Source: Chryseobacterium aureum (GTDB lineage: Bacteria > Bacteroidota > Bacteroidia > Flavobacteriales > Weeksellaceae). Taken from it: 64,000 bases of DNA. The notes beneath the pieces are model-generated. The model made no database searches and was not told where the DNA came from. It saw only the letters and a list, made by a program, of their open reading frames with translations. The translations under genes and the position numbers were made by a program. The DNA is taken from NCBI RefSeq assembly GCF_003971235.1, contig NZ_CP034661.1:3410001-3474000 (forward strand), read 5' to 3'. Below, piece after piece: positions 16,809-26,900 of the stretch (the stretch's first letter is position 1; every line of letters begins with the position of its first letter).

Positions 16809-17387
16809 ATGAAAAAATTGACAGTACCCCGATTTTTTATAACAGTTCTAATGGTTTTGATAGGATTTACCCTATCCTCATGCAATGATAATGAAGGTCC
16901 GGAAATTCCGCCGGTAAAAATGGAGAATTTACCGGGAAATTATAAAGGTAAACTCATTATAGTACAGGGCAATAGCAAAAGAGAGGGCGTAAAGGAGTTT
17001 AAAGTAAAAAAAGATACCATCTCCTTTGCAGAATTTCCCATCGAAGAAATTGTGAAAACGGTAGTGAAAAATCCTGCAAAAGCAGAACAGGCATTGAAAT
17101 CAATGGCCAAAGTGAAGTATGATCTTAAATATGCAGCAGTAATTAACACCGCAAATAATGTAATAGAACTTACATTAACCCCGAAAACAATGGAACTTCA
17201 GATTCCCGTGGATGGAGTTAATAAAAAGACGGTAGTAGAATTCGTCTCTAAGCAAAAAGGATATTATGTAGGTTTGGATCAGTCGCTTAGATATGCGCTT
17301 ACAGCAGAAAAAATTACAGTAGATGGTACATTGGTTACCCCTTACGAGGTGATTGATTATAATTTTCCATTCTGTATAAAAAATTAA
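16809..17387 (+). CDS. Small lipoprotein, DUF4840-like
   Basis: The 192-residue product has a signal peptide ending in the lipobox LSSC (Cys25). The mature part begins with a linker (NDNEGPEIPPV) and continues as a beta-rich domain starting LPGNYKGKLIIVQ, which looks like DUF4840 of Bacteroidota. A C-terminal YNFPFCIKN adds one further Cys. The gene is alone, with a weak hairpin (GATTGC/GCAATC at 17410-17437) after it. Function is unknown. The domain name is from memory and tentative; lipoprotein status is clear. Confidence 0.65.
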   Translation: MKKLTVPRFFITVLMVLIGFTLSSCNDNEGPEIPPVKMENLPGNYKGKLIIVQGNSKREGVKEFKVKKDTISFAEFPIEEIVKTVVKNPAKAEQALKSMAKVKYDLKYAAVINTANNVIELTLTPKTMELQIPVDGVNKKTVVEFVSKQKGYYVGLDQSLRYALTAEKITVDGTLVTPYEVIDYNFPFCIKN

Positions 17388-17493
17388 TTAATAGATATTA
17401 TCATCAATGGATTGCGCTTTATCATGAAGATGCAATCTATTTTTGCTTGACAGTTTTATAGCATCCCGCAGGATACGGTGACGGCAGCATTAT

Positions 17494-18060
17494 ATGGAAG
17501 AAAGTAAAGAACAGATTTTGGTAAAGCACCTCCTCAAAAAGGAGGAAGCTGCCTGGAAAGAGCTTTTCGGAGCTTATTCCAGAAATCTGACCTATGTATG
17601 CTCTCGTTATCTGACAGAAAAAGAAGATGTGCATGATGTGCTTCAAAACAGTTTTATCAAAATGTTCCGTTCGATAGAATCTTTTGAGTACAGAGGAAAT
17701 GGTTCTTTGAAAGCATGGATGACCCGCATCACAGTGAATGAATCTTTGAAGCATATAAAACAGAAAGGAGATTTTACCTCTGCTGTTGAAGTAGATGATC
17801 TTCCGGACATTCCTAATGAAGAACAGCCGGATTTTGAAGAGATACCGCGTGATGATATTATGATGATGATCAGAGCTCTGCCTGATGGGTACAGAACCGT
17901 TTTCAATCTGTATGTATTTGAAGAAAAAAGTCATAAAGAGATTGCCGTGCTGCTGGGAATTGGAGAAAATTCTTCTGCATCTCAGTTTCACAGGGCAAAA
18001 GCACTGCTTGCCCAGAAAATAAAAGAATTTAAAATGTCAAAAAAAGCACAATATGAATAA
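17494..18060 (+). CDS. ECF-type RNA polymerase sigma factor
   Basis: A 188-residue sigma-70 family protein with region 2 (LTYVCSRYLTEKEDVHDVLQNSFIKMFRS, about 29-57) and region 4 (DGYRTVFNLYVFEEKSHKEIAVLLG, about 128-152). A central acidic stretch links the two. It directs RNA polymerase to a dedicated set of promoters and is normally held inactive by an anti-sigma factor. The next gene overlaps it by 8 nt and encodes a membrane-anchored protein that is the likely anti-sigma factor. A third gene, 40 nt further on, encodes a secreted T9SS cargo. Confidence 0.92.
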   Translation: MEESKEQILVKHLLKKEEAAWKELFGAYSRNLTYVCSRYLTEKEDVHDVLQNSFIKMFRSIESFEYRGNGSLKAWMTRITVNESLKHIKQKGDFTSAVEVDDLPDIPNEEQPDFEEIPRDDIMMMIRALPDGYRTVFNLYVFEEKSHKEIAVLLGIGENSSASQFHRAKALLAQKIKEFKMSKKAQYE

Positions 18061-19450
18061 TGAATGGCTAAATAACCTGCGAAGCAGAATGGATGACCAT
18101 GAAGAGGACGTTCCGGAAGGGTTGTGGGATGACATTAAAGATGAATTATTTTCCGGAGAACAGGATAGTGCTATTTCGGGCTTAATTTCTGAAATACAGG
18201 AAGATATAACAAGTAAAGAAAAGGAGGCATACGCAGAAAAGAAGTCTTTATTCTATCGTATTGCGGGAATTGCAGCTGCCATTGTGTTGCTGTTTTTACT
18301 CATCAAACTAATTCCACAGGAGGTTTCAGAAAAAAGAATGTCTCAGAAATCGCCAGCTGTGGAAAATGGAAAGGAGAGAAATTCTTTAAAACCTATAAAA
18401 ACTGGAGATCATTCAAGCGGAGAATTGAAATCAGAGAGGGATGCTTTTTTAGCGGACAATATCTTAAATACAGGATCAGCGCAGAAAATAGCAGCACAAA
18501 GATATGCCGAAAGCAGATCAGAAAATCAAGCTGAAAAGAGTCAAAAGATCCAGAATGTTTTCAAGCTTCCGGAAGCAGCTGAGTCTTTTCAGCAGGAAAG
18601 CAGAATTGCTTATAATATGCCGTCTGTTGATGATACAGCAAAAGAAAACGACAAAGAAAAGGCTTCAGATGAGGTTCTTTTTAAAGATGGAAACTCCAAG
18701 GAAATCTATGCTGAAAATACAAAGCAGAATACCTTGAAATCCCGCAATAAAAAATCGTGGATGCTCAGTATGCTGACGGGGAATATAGCCTCCAATTCTG
18801 CAGAACAGCAGTTTCCGGGCTATGCTTCTATTACAGGAAAAGCCATGAGTGTAGAGCAGGTATTTACCACTTCCGAGCATCATGATGATCCTCTGACAGC
18901 CATATTACTCGCTAATCAGAGCCAGCCTGTAGAGGCTAGGATCAGGCATAAAGTACCGGTCACTTTCGGGTTATCATTGTATTATAATTTAGGGAAGAGA
19001 TGGGGCATAGGAACAGGGCTGAATTATACCAAACTGGCCTCCGAACTGCATTCTGGAAGTGATAATAATTATATAAAAGGAGACCAGACCGTTCATTATA
19101 TCGGACTTCCGGTTCAGGTGAACTACAATGTAATCCGCAAAGGAAGATTTACAGGATATCTTACGGGAGGAGCGCTTGTTGAAAAGCCCATATCAGGAAG
19201 CATTACCACCAGCTATGTTGTCAATGACGAAGTAAAGGAAAGTTCAAAAGAACATATTGATCACAAACCTTTTCAGTTTTCTGTGAATGCTGCGGCAGGG
19301 CTTCAGCTGAAGCTGGTTGATAAAATAGGTGTGTATGCAGAACCGGGAGTAGGGTATCATTTTAAGGAAGAAAATGCGCCCAATACTATTTATAAAGAGA
19401 AACCGCTTCATTTTAATATGAAATTCGGGATCAGAGTACTGTTGGACTAA
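18053..19450 (+). CDS. Probable anti-sigma factor with a C-terminal beta-barrel-like domain
   Basis: This 465-residue protein has an acidic cytoplasmic N-terminus with EGLWDDIKDELF (about 22-33), one membrane helix at about 67-85 (IAGIAAAIVLLFLLIKLIP), a long disordered Ser/Lys/Glu-rich linker (about 90-280) and a C-terminal region (about 290-465) with repeated beta-strand patterns of the outer-membrane-protein (PorT-like) kind (GLSLYYNLGKRWGIGTGLNYT, GVYAEPGVGYHF). Overlap with the sigma gene and the single-helix topology suggest an anti-sigma factor. The combination with a barrel-like end is known in Bacteroidota, but how it spans the envelope is unclear. Confidence 0.7.
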   Translation: MNNEWLNNLRSRMDDHEEDVPEGLWDDIKDELFSGEQDSAISGLISEIQEDITSKEKEAYAEKKSLFYRIAGIAAAIVLLFLLIKLIPQEVSEKRMSQKSPAVENGKERNSLKPIKTGDHSSGELKSERDAFLADNILNTGSAQKIAAQRYAESRSENQAEKSQKIQNVFKLPEAAESFQQESRIAYNMPSVDDTAKENDKEKASDEVLFKDGNSKEIYAENTKQNTLKSRNKKSWMLSMLTGNIASNSAEQQFPGYASITGKAMSVEQVFTTSEHHDDPLTAILLANQSQPVEARIRHKVPVTFGLSLYYNLGKRWGIGTGLNYTKLASELHSGSDNNYIKGDQTVHYIGLPVQVNYNVIRKGRFTGYLTGGALVEKPISGSITTSYVVNDEVKESSKEHIDHKPFQFSVNAAAGLQLKLVDKIGVYAEPGVGYHFKEENAPNTIYKEKPLHFNMKFGIRVLLD

Positions 19451-19490
19451 TGTAGAGGATTTTTAAAGCACAAAACTTAATAATCTATAT

Positions 19491-20453
19491 ATGAAAACAA
19501 AACTGATTTTTTTAGTGTTTTTATTATTCTCTATTTTGAATATAAAAGCACAGTGTACTCCTACCATTACCAGTGCAAGACTCGGACAGAAATATCCGGA
19601 TACCATCTTATTCTGTGATACGGAAGATGAGGTTCTTTCCACAGTGCAGGCCTATGGAAGCTATCAGTGGTATAAACAGGAATGGACCTGGCAGACACCC
19701 AATAACAATCCTTGGATTGCGATCCCGGGGGCTACATCACAACAGCTGACCATTACCGGAAATGACCAGCTTAATTATTTTAAAGTCATCGTTATGGAGG
19801 GCGACTGTACCGCAGAAAGTCCTGCCGTATTTGCTGATGGCTTTGTATACGGACTGCCGGCGATGATGACCACTTATACTCCGGGAACTTATCAGGAAAT
19901 TGGGGGAACAGTGAATGTATGCAACGGAGCTTCCGTTCAGTTTGATAATATATTTCCTGTTGTCTACGGAAAACACACGTGGTTCAGATGTGTACCGGCC
20001 AGTAATCCTCCTTTAGCGGGAGATCCATGTATCATCCCGGGCGTAGTAGGGGATACCTATGTAGCCACCAGCTCAGGAAGCTACGGATTTTATGCCTGTA
20101 CAGAATATTGCCCGGATCAGTGTCAGATGTTAGATCCATTTGCATTTGTAGAGCTGAATTTCGGAGACTGGGAATTCTGCAGCAATTTAGCAACAGGAGA
20201 GGTAAAAAGTAAAGACAACAGTCTGAAAATTTATCCCAATCCTACAGCGCAACACCTTTACATCGGAAAAGAATCAGATAAAGGATATAAGGAAGTGGTC
20301 ATTATAGATATGTCCGGAAAGCTTGTTATGAAGAAAAATGATCACAGATATAATCAGCCGATTGATGTAAGCGGACTTGTGCCGGGGAACTATATCATTG
20401 TTTCTAAAAGCGCAGACGGGGCAGAATACAAAAATAGATTTATAAAAAAATAA
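19491..20453 (+). CDS. Secreted protein with type IX secretion C-terminal sorting domain
   Basis: The 320-residue product has a signal peptide (cut after NIKAQ, about residue 21) and ends with a type-A T9SS sorting domain (about 243-320: LKIYPNPTAQHLYI, VVIIDMSGKLV, GLVPGNYIIVSK, RFIKK). The middle part carries Ig-like fold hints (SYQWYKQEWTW and LTITGNDQLNYF) and several cysteines. It should be exported through the Bacteroidota-specific T9SS and attached to or released from the cell surface. Forty nt separate it from the anti-sigma gene, so it is probably part of the same operon or a target of the sigma factor. Its ligand is unknown. Confidence 0.85.
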   Translation: MKTKLIFLVFLLFSILNIKAQCTPTITSARLGQKYPDTILFCDTEDEVLSTVQAYGSYQWYKQEWTWQTPNNNPWIAIPGATSQQLTITGNDQLNYFKVIVMEGDCTAESPAVFADGFVYGLPAMMTTYTPGTYQEIGGTVNVCNGASVQFDNIFPVVYGKHTWFRCVPASNPPLAGDPCIIPGVVGDTYVATSSGSYGFYACTEYCPDQCQMLDPFAFVELNFGDWEFCSNLATGEVKSKDNSLKIYPNPTAQHLYIGKESDKGYKEVVIIDMSGKLVMKKNDHRYNQPIDVSGLVPGNYIIVSKSADGAEYKNRFIKK

Positions 20454-20903
20454 TAGGATTACAGAATCTGAAGATGTTTAAAGATTGATTGTGGGAAGGA
20501 AGAATGGGTGCCGGAAGAGGGATGTTCCTTGTATTGAAGAAGAACTAAAGTATTTTTACTTTACGCTCAATAGATAAAATTCATCCTTGTTAATCTGATG
20601 ACGGTCATAATTACCCCAAAAAGGAATTTCCTCTTTTTGGCATCCGGCTTCCGACTCATCACTTCATGTTTTATTCAGTATTCAGATGATTAATCTTTTT
20701 CGTTAGTTTTTAATAATGGTTGGGTCGGTACAAATTTTTTGTACCGATTTTTTGTTTTTGTAATCATTGACGACAATCCTGGGAAACTTCATCTTTATTT
20801 TCTTAAAATCTTTTCCAATATTTACATCCAATCAAAAAAATATTCATGCAAGTGGCAGATTTTCAAAATACTATATTGATTACTTTTACTTTAAAAACAC
20901 ACC
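20454..20903. other. 450-nt gap with a degenerate inverted repeat and a terminator
   Basis: No gene is visible. From 20491 to about 20660 there is a degenerate inverted repeat (GGAAGG/GTGCCGGAAG on the left, CATCCGGCTTCC on the right), with a small internal palindrome (CCAAAAAGGAA/TTCCTCTTTTTGG, 20616-20640). This is followed by the terminator at 20725-20747. The last 150 nt are AT-rich and should hold the promoter of the next gene. Confidence 0.5.
20725..20747 (+). terminator. Intrinsic terminator
   Basis: A perfect 10-bp stem TCGGTACAAA/TTTGTACCGA with a 3-nt loop, followed by TTTTTTG. It lies 272 nt after the T9SS gene, far for its terminator, so it may end a long 3' UTR or a small RNA. 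Confidence 0.75.
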
Positions 20904-22439
20904 ATGCTGATAAAAATTTATGGAAGTGCCATTCATGGAGTGGCTGCACAGACAATTACGATAGAAGTAAATATAGATACCGGAGGAGTAGGATACCATC
21001 TTGTAGGCCTTCCTGATAATGCCATTAAGGAAAGCAGCTACAGAATTTCTGCAGCCCTCAAAAATGTAGGATTTAAAATTCCCGGAAAGAAAATTACCAT
21101 CAATATGGCACCGGCAGACCTCAGAAAAGAAGGATCTGCTTATGATCTCAGTATTGCTATCGGAATTTTAGCCGCTTCAGACCAGATTTCAGCCGAAGAA
21201 ATTGAACATTATATTATTATGGGGGAGCTTTCTCTGGACGGAAGCCTTCAGCCTATCAAAGGGGTTTTACCCATTGCTATTCAGGCAAGAGAAGAAGGCT
21301 TTAAAGGTATTATTCTTCCGAAGCAAAACGGAAGGGAAGCCGCTATCGTCAATGATCTAGAAGTATACGGGGTAGAAAATATCAGAGAAGTTATTGACTT
21401 TTTTAATGAGGGAAAGCCGCTCGAAAAAATAGTGCTGGACACCCGGAAAGAGTTTCATGAAAAAATCAACGACTTTCCTTTTGATTTCTCTGAAGTGAAA
21501 GGGCAGGAAACCGCCAAAAGAGCCATGGAGGTAGCAGCAGCTGGCGGTCATAATATCATCCTGATCGGCCCGCCCGGAAGCGGAAAGACAATGCTGGCCA
21601 AAAGAATTCCCGGTATCTTACCTCCGCTGACATTGAAAGAAGCGTTAGAAACCACAAAAATTCATTCTGTAGCAGGGAAAATTGGAACCGAAGCATCGCT
21701 GATGACGGTTCGCCCCTTCAGATCTCCTCATCATACCATTTCAGATGTCGCATTAGTAGGCGGTGGAAGCTATCCGCAGCCGGGAGAAATCTCTCTGGCT
21801 CACAACGGTGTTTTATTTCTTGATGAAATGCCGGAATTTAAACGCACGGTACTGGAAGTAATGAGGCAGCCCCTGGAAGATAGGGAGGTAACCATTTCAA
21901 GGGCCCGCTTTACCGTAAACTATCCTGCAAGTTTTATGTTAGTAGCTTCCATGAATCCCAGTCCTAGTGGTTTCTTTCCTGATGATCCTAATAATACCTC
22001 ATCTGTTTATGAAATGCAGCGGTATATGAATAAGCTTTCAGGGCCGCTTCTGGATAGAATTGATATTCATATAGAAGTTCAGAAAGTAGAATTTGAACAG
22101 CTTTCCGAAAAAAGGAAGGGGGAAAAAAGCAAAGATATCAGAGATCGCGTTCTGAAAGCAAGAGATATTCAGAATAACCGGTACCAGAATCTGAACATCA
22201 GCAGTAATGCTCAGATCGGCCCCAAAGAGATGGAAGCATTTTGCCAGCTGGATGAGGCTTCATTCGGTCTGATAAAACGGGCAATGGAAAAACTGAATCT
22301 TTCAGCAAGAGCGTATGACAGAATTCTCAAGGTGGCAAGAACAATAGCAGATCTTGAGGAATCCGAAAATATTCTGTCTCATCATATTTCCGAAGCCATT
22401 CAGTATAGAAGTCTGGACCGTGAATTCTGGAATGGATGA
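20904..22439 (+). CDS. comM: ComM/YifB family Mg-chelatase-like AAA+ ATPase
   Basis: A 511-residue protein of full family length. Residues 1 to about 165 form the Lon-like N-terminal domain (start MLIKIYGSAIHGVAAQTI, GLPDNAIKES). The AAA+ module has Walker A GPPGSGKTMLAKR (about 220-233) and Walker B VLFLDEMPEF, and a Mg-chelatase C-terminal domain follows. In naturally transformable bacteria ComM is a helicase that drives branch migration during integration of incoming DNA. DprA, another transformation protein, is encoded elsewhere in this window (54.4-55.6 kb). The start fits the canonical family N-terminus. Confidence 0.93.
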   Translation: MLIKIYGSAIHGVAAQTITIEVNIDTGGVGYHLVGLPDNAIKESSYRISAALKNVGFKIPGKKITINMAPADLRKEGSAYDLSIAIGILAASDQISAEEIEHYIIMGELSLDGSLQPIKGVLPIAIQAREEGFKGIILPKQNGREAAIVNDLEVYGVENIREVIDFFNEGKPLEKIVLDTRKEFHEKINDFPFDFSEVKGQETAKRAMEVAAAGGHNIILIGPPGSGKTMLAKRIPGILPPLTLKEALETTKIHSVAGKIGTEASLMTVRPFRSPHHTISDVALVGGGSYPQPGEISLAHNGVLFLDEMPEFKRTVLEVMRQPLEDREVTISRARFTVNYPASFMLVASMNPSPSGFFPDDPNNTSSVYEMQRYMNKLSGPLLDRIDIHIEVQKVEFEQLSEKRKGEKSKDIRDRVLKARDIQNNRYQNLNISSNAQIGPKEMEAFCQLDEASFGLIKRAMEKLNLSARAYDRILKVARTIADLEESENILSHHISEAIQYRSLDREFWNG

Positions 22440-22468
22440 TCCGGACTTCTATTGCTGAAATAATATTG

Positions 22469-23401
22469 TTATACAGCTTTTATTGCAAACTCTGTTTTCA
22501 GATGGATTAAAAAAGGATGGTTGTAGACTTTAGGAATCCAATGGAACTCATCATTCACCTTACCAATATATCCAATGCCCGGCCATGGAAGATGGGCAGA
22601 GCAGATAAGCGTTCTGTTCTGATAACAATTTTCCAGAACCCTCTTACGGGTTTTTACACCGGTCTCAAAATCAATATCCCATTGCGTGCCCCAGTCCGGT
22701 TTGGCAATGAGAAGAGGAGAGTGAAGAACATCTACTATATTGGTGATAGACAGGTCTCCATCATTTACGGTATAAATAATATGTCCTGGCGTGTGTCCCG
22801 GAGCGGCCTGCGTCTGAATACAGGAGAACAGCACATCTCCCATTTCAAATGTCGTAAGACGGCTGTTAACAGCAGAAAGAATCTTTCTTACAATGGGAAT
22901 ACTTGGTTTTCCGCCTTCCGGATTTTTACTTTTTTGAAAATCGGGTTCACCAGTCATCCAGAATTCAAACTCCTGGCGTGAGATATAATAGTGTGCGTTA
23001 GGAAAGACAATCTCATCATTTTTGGAAAGAATTCCTCCGATATGATCTCTGTGAGCATGGGTAAGCAGAATATCTGTTACAGATTCCGGTGTAAATCCGG
23101 CAGCGTTCAGACTGTGCAATAATTGTCCGGCATTCTCCTCATCATAAAATCCTTCTCCGGTATCTATTAAAATAATACGGTCAGCTTTTTTGATAACCAT
23201 TACATTGATAGGGGCTTCATAATAAGAATCCGGCAAGTATAAATTACGGAGTTCACTTTTTACAGTATCCTGAGGAATACCGGGAGCTAAAATCGGCTGA
23301 TGGTAACCAACTCCAAAATATCCGTCAGAAAGTATAAAAATATCCAGTTCATGACATGGAATATGTATAAATCCATGTTCTCTCTTCTCTTTGTGGTCCA
23401 T
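22469..23401 (-). CDS. Metallo-beta-lactamase-fold hydrolase
   Basis: This protein has the metal-binding motif LLTHAHRDHIGG, an upstream IILIDTGEGFY segment, and downstream ligands in APGHTPGHIIY and in ICSAHLPWPG near the C-terminus. No signal peptide is seen. The fold covers lactonases, phosphodiesterases and other hydrolases, and the pattern here is closest to the AHL-lactonase-like group, so a lactone or ester substrate is possible but unproven. The frame opens ten codons earlier, but a perfect -7 box covers that first ATG. I therefore place the start at the internal ATG (protein MDHKEKREHGF, 310 residues). Confidence 0.8.
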   Translation of the reverse strand: MDHKEKREHGFIHIPCHELDIFILSDGYFGVGYHQPILAPGIPQDTVKSELRNLYLPDSYYEAPINVMVIKKADRIILIDTGEGFYDEENAGQLLHSLNAAGFTPESVTDILLTHAHRDHIGGILSKNDEIVFPNAHYYISRQEFEFWMTGEPDFQKSKNPEGGKPSIPIVRKILSAVNSRLTTFEMGDVLFSCIQTQAAPGHTPGHIIYTVNDGDLSITNIVDVLHSPLLIAKPDWGTQWDIDFETGVKTRKRVLENCYQNRTLICSAHLPWPGIGYIGKVNDEFHWIPKVYNHPFLIHLKTEFAIKAV

Positions 23402-23428
23402 ATAAAAATGATAAGTTTTTGTTGTATA

Positions 23429-23436
23429 CAAATGTA
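23429..23436 (-). promoter_or_regulatory. -7 box of the metallo-hydrolase gene
   Basis: The minus strand reads TACATTTG, a perfect TAnnTTTG box 27 nt before the chosen start codon. Its position rules out the ATG at 23431 as a start on this transcript. Confidence 0.6.
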
Positions 23437-23908
23437 AATAATATTCCTACACTGCAATAGATAAAACAGAGATTTGTTTATGTTGTAACCTTTTAAAATT
23501 CAATATTTTATTCCAAAATATCAATTAGTTGTCACCATAAATAATAGTAATTATGTAACGCATGATTTGATTTATTATGTTAAGTTTGATTACCAAATTA
23601 TTTAAAAATATGATGTTATGAAAATCAAATTCGTAAATACTGCGTGAAAATACATACGCTTTCTAAAGAATAATAAAAATATTCTTTCTGCTTTTTCGAA
23701 TGTCATCAATACCGTTTGAATACAGTTTGTCGATCTGCCCGTTAAGCGGATCGGTCTATACCCTGTATCATTCAGTTTTTTGAAAAATTGCCAGAAACAC
23801 ACTGAGTAAAGTAAGCTGTGGTTATCCTCCATGTCTTTACTGTTCATATGCTTTTCTGTAGCTGAAACCAACTTACTATTTTTTTTAATCAAACCAAATC
23901 CAACAATT
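23437..23908. other. AT-rich gap between divergent genes; no gene seen
   Basis: This region should hold the promoter of the NRPS-like gene. I see no convincing gene. A small hairpin with an 8-bp stem (CGATCTGC/GCGGATCG, about 23731-23753) lies 155 nt before the NRPS-like start and could be a leader structure or operator. Confidence 0.4.
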
Positions 23909-26900
23909 ATGTCAAACACCATTCCCTCATTAGACGTCCCTTCATCAGGATCTCCCATATTGCTGTCATCAGAAGACAGGGAAAAATTGCTCAACGGATT
24001 CAACAGAACCGGCTGGGATTACCATCACGAAGAAACACTGGAATCTCTTTTCCGCAAACAGGCAATCCTTCACCCGGATAAGACGGCAGCTGTTTACCAG
24101 AATCAGAAAATTACTTACCGAGAATTGGATCAGAAAAGCAATCAGGTTGCCAACTTATTACTGAGCCAGGGCATCAGAGAAGGGAAATATGTTCCCATCT
24201 GGCTGGACCGTTCTTTAGAATGGATTGTTGCAGTGCTGGGAGTTGTTAAAACAGGAGCGGCATATGTTCCCATAGATCCCGCTTATCCCGTTAAGAGGGT
24301 AGAATATATTCTCTCAGATACTTCTGCTGAGATAATCATTACGAGGCAGATTCTTGAAAGCCATTTGTCAGACACAGAAAAACCTAAAGTATTTGATCTG
24401 GGCAGCATGGAGAATCTCAATGATCTACCTACGGAATATCCTGAGGTTACCATACATCACAACAGCTTGGCATATACCATTTATACTTCTGGCTCAACCG
24501 GAAAGCCCAAGGGCGTAATGGTAAGCCATCAGGCTATACAACATCTCGTAACATGGCATAATCATCATTTTCATGTGGACCAAAGCTCAAAATTAACCCT
24601 TATTGCAGGGTTGGCATTTGATATCTCCGTCTGGGAAACCTGGTCGGCACTTACTTCGGGAGCAACAGTTTTTATGGCCCATGATGAAGACAGAACAGAT
24701 CCGCTTGCCTTGATTGATTTTTACAGAAAAAATCAGATAACACACGGTTTTGTACCCACTGTTTTGGTTCCGTCATTTATTAGCAATTCCAGAAATGATA
24801 ATGATTTGAAACTGAAATATCTCTTTACTGCCGGTGAAAAGCTAAAACCGGTGCTTACTTCCGGATTAAGCTACGAACTGATAGATTATTATGGCCCCAC
24901 AGAATGCACCGTTTATGCTACTTTTAAAAAAGTGAAAGATGCTGACGGAAAATATGTTTCCTCCATAGGAAGACCCATTGCCAATGCCAAAGCCTATATT
25001 TTAAACCAGAATATGGAATTACTGCCTGTAGGGGCGGTAGGGGAATTATGTATCGGAGGAAGCATCCTGGCAAAAGGATATCTTAACAATGAAGAACTTA
25101 CCAATACTAAATTCATTACCAATCCATTCAGCCAAAAAGAAAAACTATACCGTACCGGAGATTTGGCCAAATGGAAGCCGGACGGTGAGATTGAATTTTT
25201 AGGAAGAATAGATAACCAGATCAAAATTCGGGGATTCCGGGTAGAATTGGGCGAAATTGAACGTACGCTGATTCAGCAAAAAGGGATCAGGGAAGCATTT
25301 GTTATTGGTAAAGAAACAGAAGGAAGCACCCAATACCTGATCGCTTTTATCGTAGTAAATCCGGAAGCGGAAAAAAATATTTCATCAATACGGAATGCCT
25401 TGAAAGAAGAATTACCCGGTTACATGATTCCCGCACAGATTATTTTTATAGATAAAATTCCTTTAACATCAAACGGCAAAACAGATACGAAGGCTTTAAA
25501 AGACCTGGCAGATCAGGAGGCTAAAGAACTCATTTCAAACGAGCCGCCAACGAATGAAACAGAAAGAATTATCGTAGATGTCTGGTCTTCCGCATTGGAC
25601 CGGCCTGTTATTAATATTACAGATCATTTTTTTGATATCGGAGGAAACTCCCTGTTGGTTGCAACAGTAGCTGTGGCTTTACAGAGAAAACTGGATATAA
25701 AGGTATATCTGCGGGATATTTACCAGTATCCGGTGTTGCAGCAGCTGTCAGAAGTTCTTATTGCCAGATCCAGAGAAACCAGAGAAGCTATTCCTGCCGA
25801 AGATGTAGAGCCATATGTAGAGCTTCAGAAAGATGTTTATCTTGCTCCAGGTACTGTTTTTGCAGGTGGATTTGATCCTAAACAGGTGGAAAATCCGGCC
25901 ATCATTTTCTTAACGGGGGTTACAGGATTTGTAGGAATACATCTGTTACAGGAACTTCTTGATAGTACAAATGCCGATATTTACTGCCTTGTAAGAGCCC
26001 AGGATGAGTTTTATGCAATGGAGAAAATTGACAGATGCTTTAAACAATACCGTATTCCACAGAATCAGGAACAGAAACCGAGAATCATTCCTGTAATCGG
26101 AGATCTGGCTTTACCGTCTTTAGGATTATCAGAAGAAACATTCACAAAGCTGGCGAAACAAACGGATTTGATTTACCACTCCGGAAGCTCAGTCAACTTC
26201 ATTGAGCCTTATTCCTATATGAAAACCCCGAATGTAGAAGGATTAAGGGAAATTATAAAACTGGCAGGAGCAGAAAGAACAAAATGCCTCGCATTGCTTT
26301 CAACCATTTCTGTTTACAGCTGGGGACATCTGTTTACAGGAAAAACAGTGATGTTTGAGTCCGATGATATTGAGCAAAACCTGATGTCTGTGAGCAAAGA
26401 CATTGGCTATGTAAGAAGTAAATGGGTTATGGAAGCCGTTGCAGATCTAGCCGCAAAAGAAGGGCTGCCGCTCATTACTTACCGTCTTGGATACGCCATG
26501 TGCCATAGTAAAACAGGAGCAAGTGCTTCCTATCAATGGTGGTCCGGATTGGTGAAAAACTGCATAGAATTCAAGTCTTATCCTGCCCTGACGGAGCTTA
26601 GAGAAGGCCTGATTACCGTAGACTATATGACGAAAGCGATGGCGCATATCACGAAAAATAAAGAGGCAGTAGGGAAAAAATTCAATCTGATTGCCCGCCC
26701 CGAGACCAATCTTACCTTGGAAGATTTCTTTGGACTCATGAAAAAATATTATCCTTTTACCCTCAAAGACCTTCCTTATAAAGAATGGAGAAAACAATGG
26801 GAGGATGACAGTAAAAATCGTTTATATCCATTGACGAGTCTTTTCAGAGACAATATGCATGAAGGCTTATCTACAGTAGAGCTTTACCAGAATACTTACA

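Noticed and set aside
20491..20660. Second copy of the inverted-repeat element at 51815-51917
   Set aside because: Both have GGAAG/CTTCC-type arms, but I could not align them convincingly; described only as a degenerate repeat.
23429..23431. ATG at the promoter of the metallo-hydrolase as start codon
   Set aside because: It overlaps the perfect -7 box, so it would not be on the transcript from this promoter.
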